Shown: in pieces, positions 1 to 6,040 of the stretch | Layout: the number at the start of each line of letters is the position of its first letter | Numbering within the stretch: position 1 is the stretch's first letter | The notes under the pieces: model-generated | Database searches by the model: none | What the model was told of the DNA's origin: nothing | The model's input: only the letters and a program-made list of their open reading frames with translations | Assembly: GCA_001796865.1 (NCBI GenBank) | Contig: MGNQ01000053.1 | Span: 14,406-27,757, forward strand | Direction of reading: 5' to 3' | Source: Chloroflexi bacterium RBG_16_56_11 | GTDB taxonomy: Bacteria > Chloroflexota > Dehalococcoidia > Dehalococcoidales > RBG-16-60-22 | Length of the DNA stretch: 13,352 nucleotides | Made by a program: the position numbers and the translations under genes

Positions 1-733
1 ACTGCCCCGCCGCATCAAAATTACCGGCCTGCCAGGTCACGTCGCGGCCGACCCTGACGAGTCTGACCTTGAGATCCCGGCACGCCTTCTCGATGACCTC
101 CATCGCCTCCGGCGACTGCGGGGCGCTGACCGCGGCGCATCCCGGCTTGATGATGCCGGCCTTCTCGCGGGCGATTTTCCCCAGCGTGTCCCCGAGCACG
201 TCCGTGTGGTCGAAGCTGACAGAGGTCAGGACGCAGACCCGCGGGCGCACGACGTTGGTGGCGTCCAGCCGGCCGCCGAGCCCCACCTCCAGCACCTGGT
301 AGTCCGCCCGGACGGCGCGGAAGTGCAGGAAGGCCATGGCCGTGAATATCTCGAAGGTCGTCAGCTCACCGAGGTCGTCGCGGGCATTCTCCGCCTCGAC
401 ATGGGGCCGGATTTCTTCCGTTAGCCTTGCCCAGTCGGCTTCGGCGATGGGCTTCCCGTCGATACGGATACGCTCGGTGTAGAAGAGGAGGTGGGGAGAA
501 GTATACAGCCCGACCCGGTATCCGGCCTGATGCAGGATGGAAGATATCATGGCCGACGTGCTCCCCTTCCCCTTCGTCCCGGCGACATGGACGGCCGGCG
601 CGGCGTGCTGCGGATAACCCAGCCGGGCTAGCAGCCGCTCGATGCGTCGCAGGTCCCAGACGATACCCGAGCGCGGCAACCGCTCGTAGTCGGCGAACCT
701 CAGCAGATATTCCAGGGCTTCTTTATAGTCCAT
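1..733 (-). CDS. folC: Folylpolyglutamate synthase / dihydrofolate synthase, N-terminal part (cut by window edge)
   Basis: This is a Mur-ligase-superfamily ATP-dependent enzyme that adds glutamate to folates in the cytoplasm; many bacterial FolC proteins also make dihydrofolate from dihydropteroate. My translation of the minus strand begins MDYKEALEYLLRF and gives 244 codons before the window ends. It shows the P-loop AGTKGKGSTSAM (about residues 51-62), the folate-binding YTSPHL, the segment LTTFEIFTAMAFLHF, the metal/ATP segment EVGLGGRLDATNVV and then SFDHTDVLGDTLGKIAREKAG. These are the family signatures in the right order. The chosen ATG (733-731) has GGGGAG six bases upstream. An in-frame ATG seven codons earlier (754-752), with AAGG upstream, is a possible alternative, but family proteins usually begin at the MDY-like position. 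The C-terminal domain lies outside the window. The gene diverges from nrdR. Confidence 0.95.
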   Translation of the reverse strand, partial: MDYKEALEYLLRFADYERLPRSGIVWDLRRIERLLARLGYPQHAAPAVHVAGTKGKGSTSAMISSILHQAGYRVGLYTSPHLLFYTERIRIDGKPIAEADWARLTEEIRPHVEAENARDDLGELTTFEIFTAMAFLHFRAVRADYQVLEVGLGGRLDATNVVRPRVCVLTSVSFDHTDVLGDTLGKIAREKAGIIKPGCAAVSAPQSPEAMEVIEKACRDLKVRLVRVGRDVTWQAGNFDAAGQ

Positions 734-831
734 GTGTCGCTCCCCGCCAACCATATCTTACCTTTTCGGGATTATGCGGTAAAGGTCGGAAAGAATCTTT
801 AAAATATTATTAATTTCGCTCTCCCGACCCA

Positions 832-861
832 TTGACAAACCACAACATCTTGTGGTAAATT
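832..861 (+). promoter_or_regulatory. Sigma70-like promoter of nrdR-nrdJ
   Basis: A perfect -35 TTGACA (832-837) is followed after 18 bases by TAAATT (856-861, 4 of 6 to the -10 consensus). An AT-rich stretch at about 798-816 upstream could act as an UP element. The first NrdR-like box lies between the two hexamers, a placement suited to repression. The hexamers are seen in the sequence; promoter activity is inferred. Confidence 0.6.
840..855. promoter_or_regulatory. NrdR box 1
   Basis: The 16-base palindrome CCACAACATCTTGTGG matches every strongly conserved position of the published NrdR box pattern (acACwAtATaTwGtgt). It sits between the -35 and -10 of the nrdR promoter, directly upstream of nrdR and nrdJ. 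NrdR is known to bind pairs of such boxes in RNR promoters. Confidence 0.8.
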
Positions 862-874
862 CTAAGCCTTGGCA

Positions 875-890
875 CCACAGGATGTGGAGG
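875..890. promoter_or_regulatory. NrdR box 2 (weaker), overlapping the nrdR ribosome binding site
   Basis: CCACAGGATGTGGAGG contains the 13-base palindrome CCACAGGATGTGG and matches most conserved positions of the NrdR box. Its 3' end contains the GGAGG ribosome binding site (886-890) of nrdR. It starts 35 bp after box 1, a little more than the roughly 31-32 bp typical of paired NrdR boxes, so the pair is likely but the exact register is uncertain. Confidence 0.55.
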
Positions 891-897
891 TCTGGCT

Positions 898-1431
898 GTG
901 AACTGCCCCTACTGCGGCTACTACGACTCAAAGGTAATCGACTCACGCGACATCAACGACGGCATACGGCGCCGGCGGCAGTGCCTGAAATGCGAACTGC
1001 GTTTCACGACATATGAGCGCTGGCAGCCGGCGAGCCTGTTCGTCATCAAGAAGGACGGGCGGCGGGAGGAGTTCGACCGGGACAAGCTGCTGGCGGGCAT
1101 CCGCAAGGCCTGCGAAAAGAGGCCGCTGGAGGGCGGGGTGGTGGAAAGAGCGGTCGACGAGATTGAGGCCGAGATTTTCCAGACGGGCAAGAACGAGGTG
1201 CGCAGCGCCGCCGTCGGGGACATGGTGATGGCCCGGCTCAAGAGGCTCGACCACATCGCCTACATCCGGTTCGCCAGCGTCTACCGGGAGTTCACCGACA
1301 TCACGACGCTCAAGGAAGAGGTGGACAACCTGGCCAACCACGGCGTCGTGAACACCGCCGACCAGCTGCCGCTCATCCCGCCGGAAGAGCTGGCCGCGGC
1401 GGTCAAGCCGGTGCGGAGGCCCCGGCGATGA
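898..1431 (+). CDS. nrdR: Transcriptional repressor NrdR
   Basis: This is the nucleotide-sensing repressor of ribonucleotide reductase genes. The 177-residue protein has an N-terminal zinc ribbon with C3/C6 and C29/C32 (MNCPYCGYYDSKVIDSR is the family's usual start). An ATP-cone follows at about residues 46-136 (FVIKKDGRREEFDRDKL, then RFASVYREF). It is longer than the roughly 150 residues of many NrdR proteins; the extra C-terminal part (about 140-177) is proline- and arginine-rich. The start is a GTG with GGAGG seven bases upstream. The stop overlaps the nrdJ start (ATGA), so the two genes are likely translationally coupled. The two NrdR boxes in its own promoter imply autoregulation together with nrdJ. 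Confidence 0.96.
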   Translation: MNCPYCGYYDSKVIDSRDINDGIRRRRQCLKCELRFTTYERWQPASLFVIKKDGRREEFDRDKLLAGIRKACEKRPLEGGVVERAVDEIEAEIFQTGKNEVRSAAVGDMVMARLKRLDHIAYIRFASVYREFTDITTLKEEVDNLANHGVVNTADQLPLIPPEELAAAVKPVRRPRR

Positions 1432-3992
1432 GCACAACCAATCACGGCAGGAGGCAGTCGCCGGTCAACCGCAGCCAGGTTGCCCGCATCGTCTTCGATA
1501 ATGCCGCCGCCATGGGCATCCGCGACCGCAAGCTCGTGGAGCGCCTGACCAGCCAGGTCATCGAGCGACTCGAAAAGGCGCAGGCCGAGTACCTGCCGAC
1601 CCTGCCCGGGATGGAAGACCTCGTCGATAAACGCGCCCGCCGCCACCAGCGGCTGCCGACCGAGGCGGAAATCGAGGCCATGGTCATGGAAGTTCTTAAT
1701 GCCGAAAAACCGGTCCCTGAAGAGGAGGACAAACCCGAAATGGAAACTAACGCCGAGGTCCGACCAGCTAAAGAATCCTTAGTCACCGGCCTCACCGACA
1801 CGGCGCGGCAGGTGCTGGAAAAAAGATACCTTAAAAAGGACCGGCAGGGAAAAATCGTCGAGACGCCGGAGCAGATGTTCCGTAGGGTCGCCCAGGCCAT
1901 CGCCGCGGCGGAGCTTATCTATAACCCCAGGGCCAACATCAAGGGGACGACGGAGGAGTTCTTCCGCCTGATGTACGGGCTGGAGTTCCTGCCCAACTCA
2001 CCCACGTTGATGAACGCCGGCAAGGAGCTGGGGCAGCTCTCCGCCTGCTTCGTCCTGCCCGTCGAAGACTCCATGGAGTCGATATTCGACGCGGTCAAGT
2101 ACACCGCGCTCATCCACAAGAGCGGCGGCGGCACGGGATTCTCGTTCTCGCGGCTGAGACCGGAAAAAGACAGGGTGGGCTCGACGGGGGGCGTGGCCAG
2201 CGGGCCCGTGTCGTTCATCAAGGCCTTCGACACGGCTACCGAGGTCATCAAGCAGGGGGGGACGCGGCGGGGGGCCAACATGGGCATCCTGAATGTCGAC
2301 CACCCCGACATACTGAAATTCATTACCGCCAAGGAGAACATGACGGCCCTGACCAACTTCAACATCTCGGTGGCGCTGACCGCCGGGTTCATGGAAGCGG
2401 TCAAGGCGGGCGCGGAGTACGAGCTGGTCAACCCGCACACGAAAGAAGTTACCGAAAAGCTCAACGCTAAAGACGTCTTCGACAAAATAGTGGACATGGC
2501 CTGGCGGACCGGGGACCCGGGCATCGTGTTCATCGACCGCATCAACGAGGGCAATCCCACCCCGCACCTGGGCAGAATCGAGAGCACCAATCCCTGCGGC
2601 GAGCAGCCCCTCCTCCCCTACGAGTCGTGCAACCTGGCCTCCATAAACCTGGCCAAGATGGTGATGGAAAAGGGGGGCCGGGCCGAGATTGACTTCGCCA
2701 GGCTGGCACGCACTGTGCAGACCGCCGTCAGGTTCCTCGATGACGTCATCGACGTCAACCGGTTCCCGCTGCCGCAGATAGAGGAAATGACCAAGAAGAC
2801 GCGGAAAATCGGCCTGGGAATCATGGGCTTCGCCGATATGCTGGTGATGCTCGGCGTGCCCTATAACTCAGAAGAGGCTCTGAAGGTTGCCAGCGAGTTG
2901 ATGAGCTTTATCGGAGAAAAGGCTCTCGATGCATCTGAAGAACTTGCCAAAGAGCGCGGGGTCTTCCCGGCTTTCAAAGGAAGCATTTATGATATCAAGG
3001 ACGGGCCGCGCGTCAGGAACGCCACCCGCACGACTATCGCGCCGACCGGCACATTGAGCATGATAGCCGGCTGCTCCAGCGGCATCGAGCCGCTTTTCGC
3101 TTTAAGCTATACCAAGACCGTCCTCGACGGGACGCCGTTCGTCGAGGTCAACCCCTATTTCGAAGAGGCGGCGAGGAAGGGCGGCTTCTACTCCCCGGAG
3201 CTGATGAAGAAGCTGGCCGAGGGCGCCCATCTCAGCGATATCAAGGGCGTGCCGGAGGAGGTCAAGCGGGTGTTCGTCACTGCCCACGAAATCAGCCCGG
3301 AATGGCACGTGAAAATGCAGGCCGCCTTCCAGAAGTCCACCGACAACGCCGTCTCCAAGACCATCAACTTCCCGAACGAGGCCACGCGGGAAGACGTCGC
3401 CCGCGCCTACATGCTGGCCTACGAGGCGGGACTCAAAGGTATCACCATCTACCGCGACCGCTCCCGGGACGCGCAGGTGCTGACCACCGGGAAGAAGCCG
3501 GAGAAGGCAGAAGAAGCGTCCGGCAAAATGACGCCGCGCAAGAGGCCGGCGGAGACCAAGGGGACGGTGACCCGGGTCAACACCGGCTGCGGGTCGATAT
3601 ACATCACCGTGGCCTACGACGACCGGGGGATATTCGAGGTGTTCGCCACGCTGGGGAAGTCCGGGGCCTGCGCCACGGCCCAGCTCGAGGCCATCTGCCG
3701 CCTCATCACCCTGGCGCTGCGGTCGGGGGTGGACGTGGCGTCGGTGGTGAAACAGCTACGGGGCATCCGCTGCCCGTCCATCTCCTGGGAGGGGGGCAAG
3801 AGCGTGCTCTCCTGCGCCGACGCCATCGCCAGCGTGCTGGAAAAGCACATCAGCAACGAGGAGGAAAAACCGAAGCTGGAGGACTACGGCCTGGCCAAGA
3901 ACATGGCCGGCCAGTGCCCGGAGTGCTCTAACATGCTGGTCTACCAGGAAGGGTGCTACCACTGCCCGGCCTGCGGGTACACGAAGTGCTAG
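1428..3992 (+). CDS. nrdJ: Adenosylcobalamin-dependent (class II) ribonucleoside-diphosphate reductase
   Basis: This enzyme reduces ribonucleotides to deoxyribonucleotides in the cytoplasm using coenzyme B12 to generate the thiyl radical, so no oxygen and no second subunit are needed. The 854-residue protein shows FLPNSPTLMNAG (187-198), a redox cysteine in LSACFVLP (C207), the glycine-rich HKSGGGTGFSFSRLRP (230-245) and the active-site NPCGE (N388, C390, E392). It also has APTGTLSMIAGCSSGIEP (538-555), the loop SKTINFPNEAT (643-653), a TSCPD domain (about 710-805) and a C-terminal cysteine-rich tail (C830, C833, C843, C846, C849, C854) typical of NrdJ. Residues 1 to about 115 form a helical, charged extension that may be a divergent ATP-cone. 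No reductase small-subunit gene is nearby, as expected for class II. The start is set by the ATGA overlap with nrdR. Confidence 0.96.
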   Translation: MSTTNHGRRQSPVNRSQVARIVFDNAAAMGIRDRKLVERLTSQVIERLEKAQAEYLPTLPGMEDLVDKRARRHQRLPTEAEIEAMVMEVLNAEKPVPEEEDKPEMETNAEVRPAKESLVTGLTDTARQVLEKRYLKKDRQGKIVETPEQMFRRVAQAIAAAELIYNPRANIKGTTEEFFRLMYGLEFLPNSPTLMNAGKELGQLSACFVLPVEDSMESIFDAVKYTALIHKSGGGTGFSFSRLRPEKDRVGSTGGVASGPVSFIKAFDTATEVIKQGGTRRGANMGILNVDHPDILKFITAKENMTALTNFNISVALTAGFMEAVKAGAEYELVNPHTKEVTEKLNAKDVFDKIVDMAWRTGDPGIVFIDRINEGNPTPHLGRIESTNPCGEQPLLPYESCNLASINLAKMVMEKGGRAEIDFARLARTVQTAVRFLDDVIDVNRFPLPQIEEMTKKTRKIGLGIMGFADMLVMLGVPYNSEEALKVASELMSFIGEKALDASEELAKERGVFPAFKGSIYDIKDGPRVRNATRTTIAPTGTLSMIAGCSSGIEPLFALSYTKTVLDGTPFVEVNPYFEEAARKGGFYSPELMKKLAEGAHLSDIKGVPEEVKRVFVTAHEISPEWHVKMQAAFQKSTDNAVSKTINFPNEATREDVARAYMLAYEAGLKGITIYRDRSRDAQVLTTGKKPEKAEEASGKMTPRKRPAETKGTVTRVNTGCGSIYITVAYDDRGIFEVFATLGKSGACATAQLEAICRLITLALRSGVDVASVVKQLRGIRCPSISWEGGKSVLSCADAIASVLEKHISNEEEKPKLEDYGLAKNMAGQCPECSNMLVYQEGCYHCPACGYTKC

Positions 3993-4008
3993 TTGGCTAA
4001 GAAATATT

Positions 4009-4776
4009 ATGTTAACTACATTTGATGAATGTTACGACAGTAATCATAGTTATTTAATTCTCGGAGCTTTGTTTTGCCCTAATCACAAAAGTATTCACAG
4101 GGATTTTCTAAACGTCAAGAGAGAGGCTGGTTATACACTAACAAATGGCAAGGCTAGGGAAATAAAATATACATTCTGTACAGACAGCACCAAATATGAA
4201 ATAGCTAAAAAGGCCATTAATTGCTTCATTCGCAGTTCCGCTTTTTTTAGGGCAATCGTTATTGACCAGCGCCCCGAATCTGGATTTAATCTTGACCATT
4301 TTGGTCACGTCCATGAACGAAAAGCTATTAAAGAAGCAAGGGCCTATAAAAAGTTTACTGAATTTTTACTCAGGTATAATATCGCTGATATACAACCAAA
4401 TGGAATACTCTATACAGATAGACTTACAAGATGCAAAGGTGATCTTTTTTGTCAGCTACTGAAAGAATTATTTAGTTCGTCGGGTGAAAATTATTCGGTT
4501 GGAAAAAGCAAACCCATTTTTAAACATATCCAAGAAGTTGATACAAGCGTGGAAGACTATCACTTAGGACAAATAGGAGATATTTTACAAGGTGTAATTT
4601 TAAATGAACTGATGCCCACACAAAACAGATGGAAAAACAAAATCCGTAATTACGTTAAAGGGCAGTTAAAAATACCTTCTTTACTGCCAAACTATTGGCA
4701 AACTCTACCAAAATGGTATCAAAATCAAAAACATCCCAAATATCAGGTTTGGTATTGGAAGCCGGAAATTGAATGA
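4009..4776 (+). CDS. DUF3800-like protein of unknown function
   Basis: The 255-residue protein resembles the DUF3800 family, whose biochemical role is not established. Visible family-like elements are an early acidic strand (TFDECYDSNHSYLILGALF, about 4-22), EIKYTFCTDSTKYE (51-64), a strand with aspartate (FFRAIVIDQR), an ILYTDRL strand and a late QIGDILQGVILNEL segment that replaces the usual Q.ADLL.G helix. The canonical early DESG appears here as DECY, so an intact active site is uncertain. There is no signal peptide or membrane segment. The gene is much richer in A+T and in AAA/AAT/ATT codons than all its neighbours and lies only 16 bp after nrdJ, which suggests horizontal acquisition. 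The upstream ribosome site is poor. Its stop codon lies inside an inverted repeat. The family assignment is from remembered pattern only. Confidence 0.7.
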   Translation: MLTTFDECYDSNHSYLILGALFCPNHKSIHRDFLNVKREAGYTLTNGKAREIKYTFCTDSTKYEIAKKAINCFIRSSAFFRAIVIDQRPESGFNLDHFGHVHERKAIKEARAYKKFTEFLLRYNIADIQPNGILYTDRLTRCKGDLFCQLLKELFSSSGENYSVGKSKPIFKHIQEVDTSVEDYHLGQIGDILQGVILNELMPTQNRWKNKIRNYVKGQLKIPSLLPNYWQTLPKWYQNQKHPKYQVWYWKPEIE

Positions 4777-4865
4777 CCTGGTACGCAATCGCTTGTATTA
4801 CCGATAATCCATATAACTGCTACCCGTAGGAGCAATGGACATCTCCAAGACGTGCCTACCAGGTC
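4775..4865 (-). ncRNA. Candidate structured RNA: 91-bp inverted repeat with three internal hairpins
   Basis: GACCTGGTACGCA (4775-4787) pairs with TGCCTACCAGGTC (4853-4865), giving 12 of 13 base pairs. Inside lie three small hairpins: ATTA-CCGA-TAAT (4797-4808), TGCT(A)CC-CGTA-GGAGCA (4818-4834, one bulged base) and TGGA-CATC-TCCA (4836-4847). The result is a cloverleaf-like fold. The minus strand is preferred because a TTGACT/TATAAT promoter with a 17-bp spacer ends a few bases before the closing stem. On the plus strand the same structure would be the 3' end of the DUF3800 mRNA. I do not recognise an RNA family. Pairing is visible; transcription is inference. Confidence 0.35.
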
Positions 4866-4871
4866 TACAAT

Positions 4872-4928
4872 TGTCATTATAACGATTAATATGTCAATAG
4901 TCAATCCCTTTATGTCATGATTATGTCA
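4872..4928. repeat. Helically spaced TGTCA repeats
   Basis: TGTCA occurs at 4872, 4892, 4913 and 4924, three of them as TATGTCA. The spacings are 20, 21 and 11 bp, close to whole turns of B-DNA. The reverse complement supplies TTGACA-like -35 elements. It could be an operator array over the minus-strand promoter or simply recurrent -35 sequences in AT-rich DNA. Confidence 0.35.
4876..4904 (-). promoter_or_regulatory. Strong sigma70-like promoter on the minus strand
   Basis: Read on the minus strand, TTGACT (4904-4899) is followed after exactly 17 bases by a perfect TATAAT (4881-4876). The predicted start of transcription is near 4869, just before the 4865-4775 stem, with transcription running antisense into the DUF3800 gene. 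A second TTGACA (4897-4892) lies inside the spacer. Confidence 0.5.
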
Positions 4929-5111
4929 ATATTTATTATAATTTAACATTTCACAGCAACCGGCAAAGTTTCCCTTTAAAAGTTAACCCTTAATTCAGTA
5001 ACCTTTCCCCCTGACCCCCTTGGGGAATGTGTAAGGGAAGGGGGACTAATATTGTTAAAGGGGCTGACACTCCTTCAAATTTCCCCATATTTTCTATCGG
5101 TGAGTCTCCGC

Positions 5112-5141
5112 GGAGAGGGGATCTCTCCCCTCTCTCTTTTT
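5112..5141 (+). terminator. Terminator-like hairpin with T-rich tail inside the MITE-like element
   Basis: GAGAGGGG (5113-5120) pairs perfectly with CCCCTCTC (5127-5134) around a six-base loop and is followed by TCTTTTT (5135-5141). It could stop plus-strand transcription coming from nrdJ/DUF3800 before the DUF169 gene. It lies within a repeat element, so the terminator function may be incidental. Confidence 0.45.
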
Positions 5142-5142
5142 C

Positions 5143-5179
5143 CCCCCTCTCCTTCGCCCTGCCTCGTAAGGAGAGGGGG
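5143..5179. repeat. 12-bp inverted repeat within the MITE-like element
   Basis: CCCCCTCTCCTT (5143-5154) and AAGGAGAGGGGG (5168-5179) are perfect complements around a 13-base loop. No T-run follows, so it is better read as part of the repeat element than as a terminator. Confidence 0.6.
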
Positions 5180-5206
5180 ACACACGGGGGTGAGGTAACA
5201 AATCAC

Positions 5207-5239
5207 TTCCTTGCGGAATTGAAGGAAATTATTCATAAT
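5207..5239 (+). promoter_or_regulatory. Candidate promoter and operator for the DUF169 gene
   Basis: TTGCGG (5211-5216, 3 of 6) is followed after 17 bases by CATAAT (5234-5239, 5 of 6). An inverted repeat TTCCTT (5207-5212) / AAGGAA (5222-5227) overlaps the -35, as an operator would. The predicted start is near 5246, about 30 bases before the DUF169 start codon. Confidence 0.4.
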
Positions 5240-5275
5240 TAGAGCGGATTGATTTTCTACCGGAGGTAAGCGCCG

Positions 5276-6022
5276 ATGACGACCGTCGCCGAATACAACC
5301 GCTACGGAGAAGAGCTGGAAAGAACATTGATACTGAGGACATCGCCAATAGCCGTGAAGATGCTGGAGAGCGAAAAGGACATCCCGGAGGGGGCGGTACG
5401 GCCCATGAAAGACCGCGGCGTCCACTACGCCCAGTGCCAGGCCTTCGCCATGACCCGCCGGCAGAAGCTGACGGTGGCCATGCTCAAGGAGGACAACTGG
5501 TGCTTCGCGCCGCTGATAGCCTACGGGGTGGTCGACAAGCCGGACGACCCTCGCCTCGAGCAGTTCACCACGTTCCCCCACTTCGAAAAAGGCAAGTATA
5601 TTGGAATTTTGACCGCGCCCCTCAAGTCGGCCAGCTTCAAACCGGACGTGGTCATCATCTACGCCAACACCTCCCAGATGAGGACCATGCTCCTGCCGAT
5701 AAACTATAAAGACAGGGACAAATTGACCTACTATTTCTTTCCCCCCGGCTGCGCCTACCAGGTCGTGCCGGTGATGGAGACGGGGCAGTACATGGTCACC
5801 ATCCCCGACCCCGGTGATTACCAGCGGGCACTGGCCGGAGAAGACGAGATTATCCTCTCCCTGCCGGCGGAAAAAGTCGATGGGCTCCTGGCCGGCCTGA
5901 GACAATTCGAGGAGCGGGATTTCGGGTACGCCCACGCCAACATGTTCATGCTGCCGGACTTCCCCCAGCCGGAGCTCTACCAGAGGATGTTCAAGTCCTG
6001 GGGACTGGACACGAAAAAGTAA
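5276..6022 (+). CDS. DUF169 family protein
   Basis: The 248-residue protein matches the DUF169 family, which is abundant in anaerobes including Dehalococcoidia and archaea; its biochemical role is not established. Typical family features are the N-terminal EELERTLILRTSPIAVKML (12-30) and three separated cysteines: C54 (HYAQCQAFAMTR), C76 (DNWCFAPL) and C159 (PPGCAYQVVP). A PDVVIIYANTSQM strand (123-135) and a C-terminal YQRMFKSWG helix are also present. The cysteines could bind a metal or cluster, but that is conjecture. There is no signal peptide or membrane segment. The start ATG has GGAGG nine bases upstream. The next gene begins 18 bp after the stop, so the two probably share a transcript. 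Confidence 0.85.
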   Translation: MTTVAEYNRYGEELERTLILRTSPIAVKMLESEKDIPEGAVRPMKDRGVHYAQCQAFAMTRRQKLTVAMLKEDNWCFAPLIAYGVVDKPDDPRLEQFTTFPHFEKGKYIGILTAPLKSASFKPDVVIIYANTSQMRTMLLPINYKDRDKLTYYFFPPGCAYQVVPVMETGQYMVTIPDPGDYQRALAGEDEIILSLPAEKVDGLLAGLRQFEERDFGYAHANMFMLPDFPQPELYQRMFKSWGLDTKK

Positions 6023-6028
6023 ACGCGC

Positions 6029-6033
6029 GGGGA
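6029..6033 (+). promoter_or_regulatory. Ribosome binding site that supports the TTG start at 6041
   Basis: GGGGA lies seven bases before TTG (6041-6043), immediately after the DUF169 stop (6020-6022). The next in-frame ATG would delete conserved N-terminal sequence. Confidence 0.6.
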
Positions 6034-6040
6034 ATAAAAG

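Larger units (their letters stand above)
4998..5199. mobile_element. MITE/REP-like element of about 200 bp, no coding capacity
   Basis: The left end GTAACCTTTCCCCC (4998-5011) and the reverse complement of the right end, GTTACCTCACCCCC (from 5199-5186), agree at 11 of 14 positions, giving imperfect terminal inverted repeats. Between them lie two C/G-rich hairpins and a short TCCCCCT/AGGGGGA pair (5006-5012/5039-5045). Purine/pyrimidine-skewed blocks contrast with both the AT-rich DNA on the left and the coding DNA on the right. No convincing target-site duplication is visible. A small open frame inside (5027-5242) has no protein-like character. It would be mobilised, if at all, by a transposase elsewhere. 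Confidence 0.5.

Noticed and set aside
758..946. Minus-strand open frame across the folC/nrdR divergent region
   Set aside because: It overlaps the NrdR boxes, promoter and nrdR start and has no recognisable protein features.
4775..4865. Short matches of the minus strand to conserved 16S rRNA stretches (CTCCTACGGG and CGGTAATAC, in the right order)
   Set aside because: The matches are 10 and 9 bases, they are separated by far less than in 16S rRNA and the sequence between them is unrelated; chance is the simpler explanation.
4775..4865. Integron attC site or tRNA gene
   Set aside because: There is no GTTRRRY/RYYYAAC core pair for attC. The closing stem is too long, and no TTC-type T-loop or CCA end supports a tRNA.
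4872..4928. CRISPR array or plasmid iterons
   Set aside because: The repeat unit is only five to seven bases, there are no uniform spacers and no cas or replication gene is nearby.
5027..5242. Small plus-strand open frame of 71 codons in the repeat element
   Set aside because: It lies on the C/G-rich hairpins, has no ribosome binding site and its low-complexity translation follows from the repeat.
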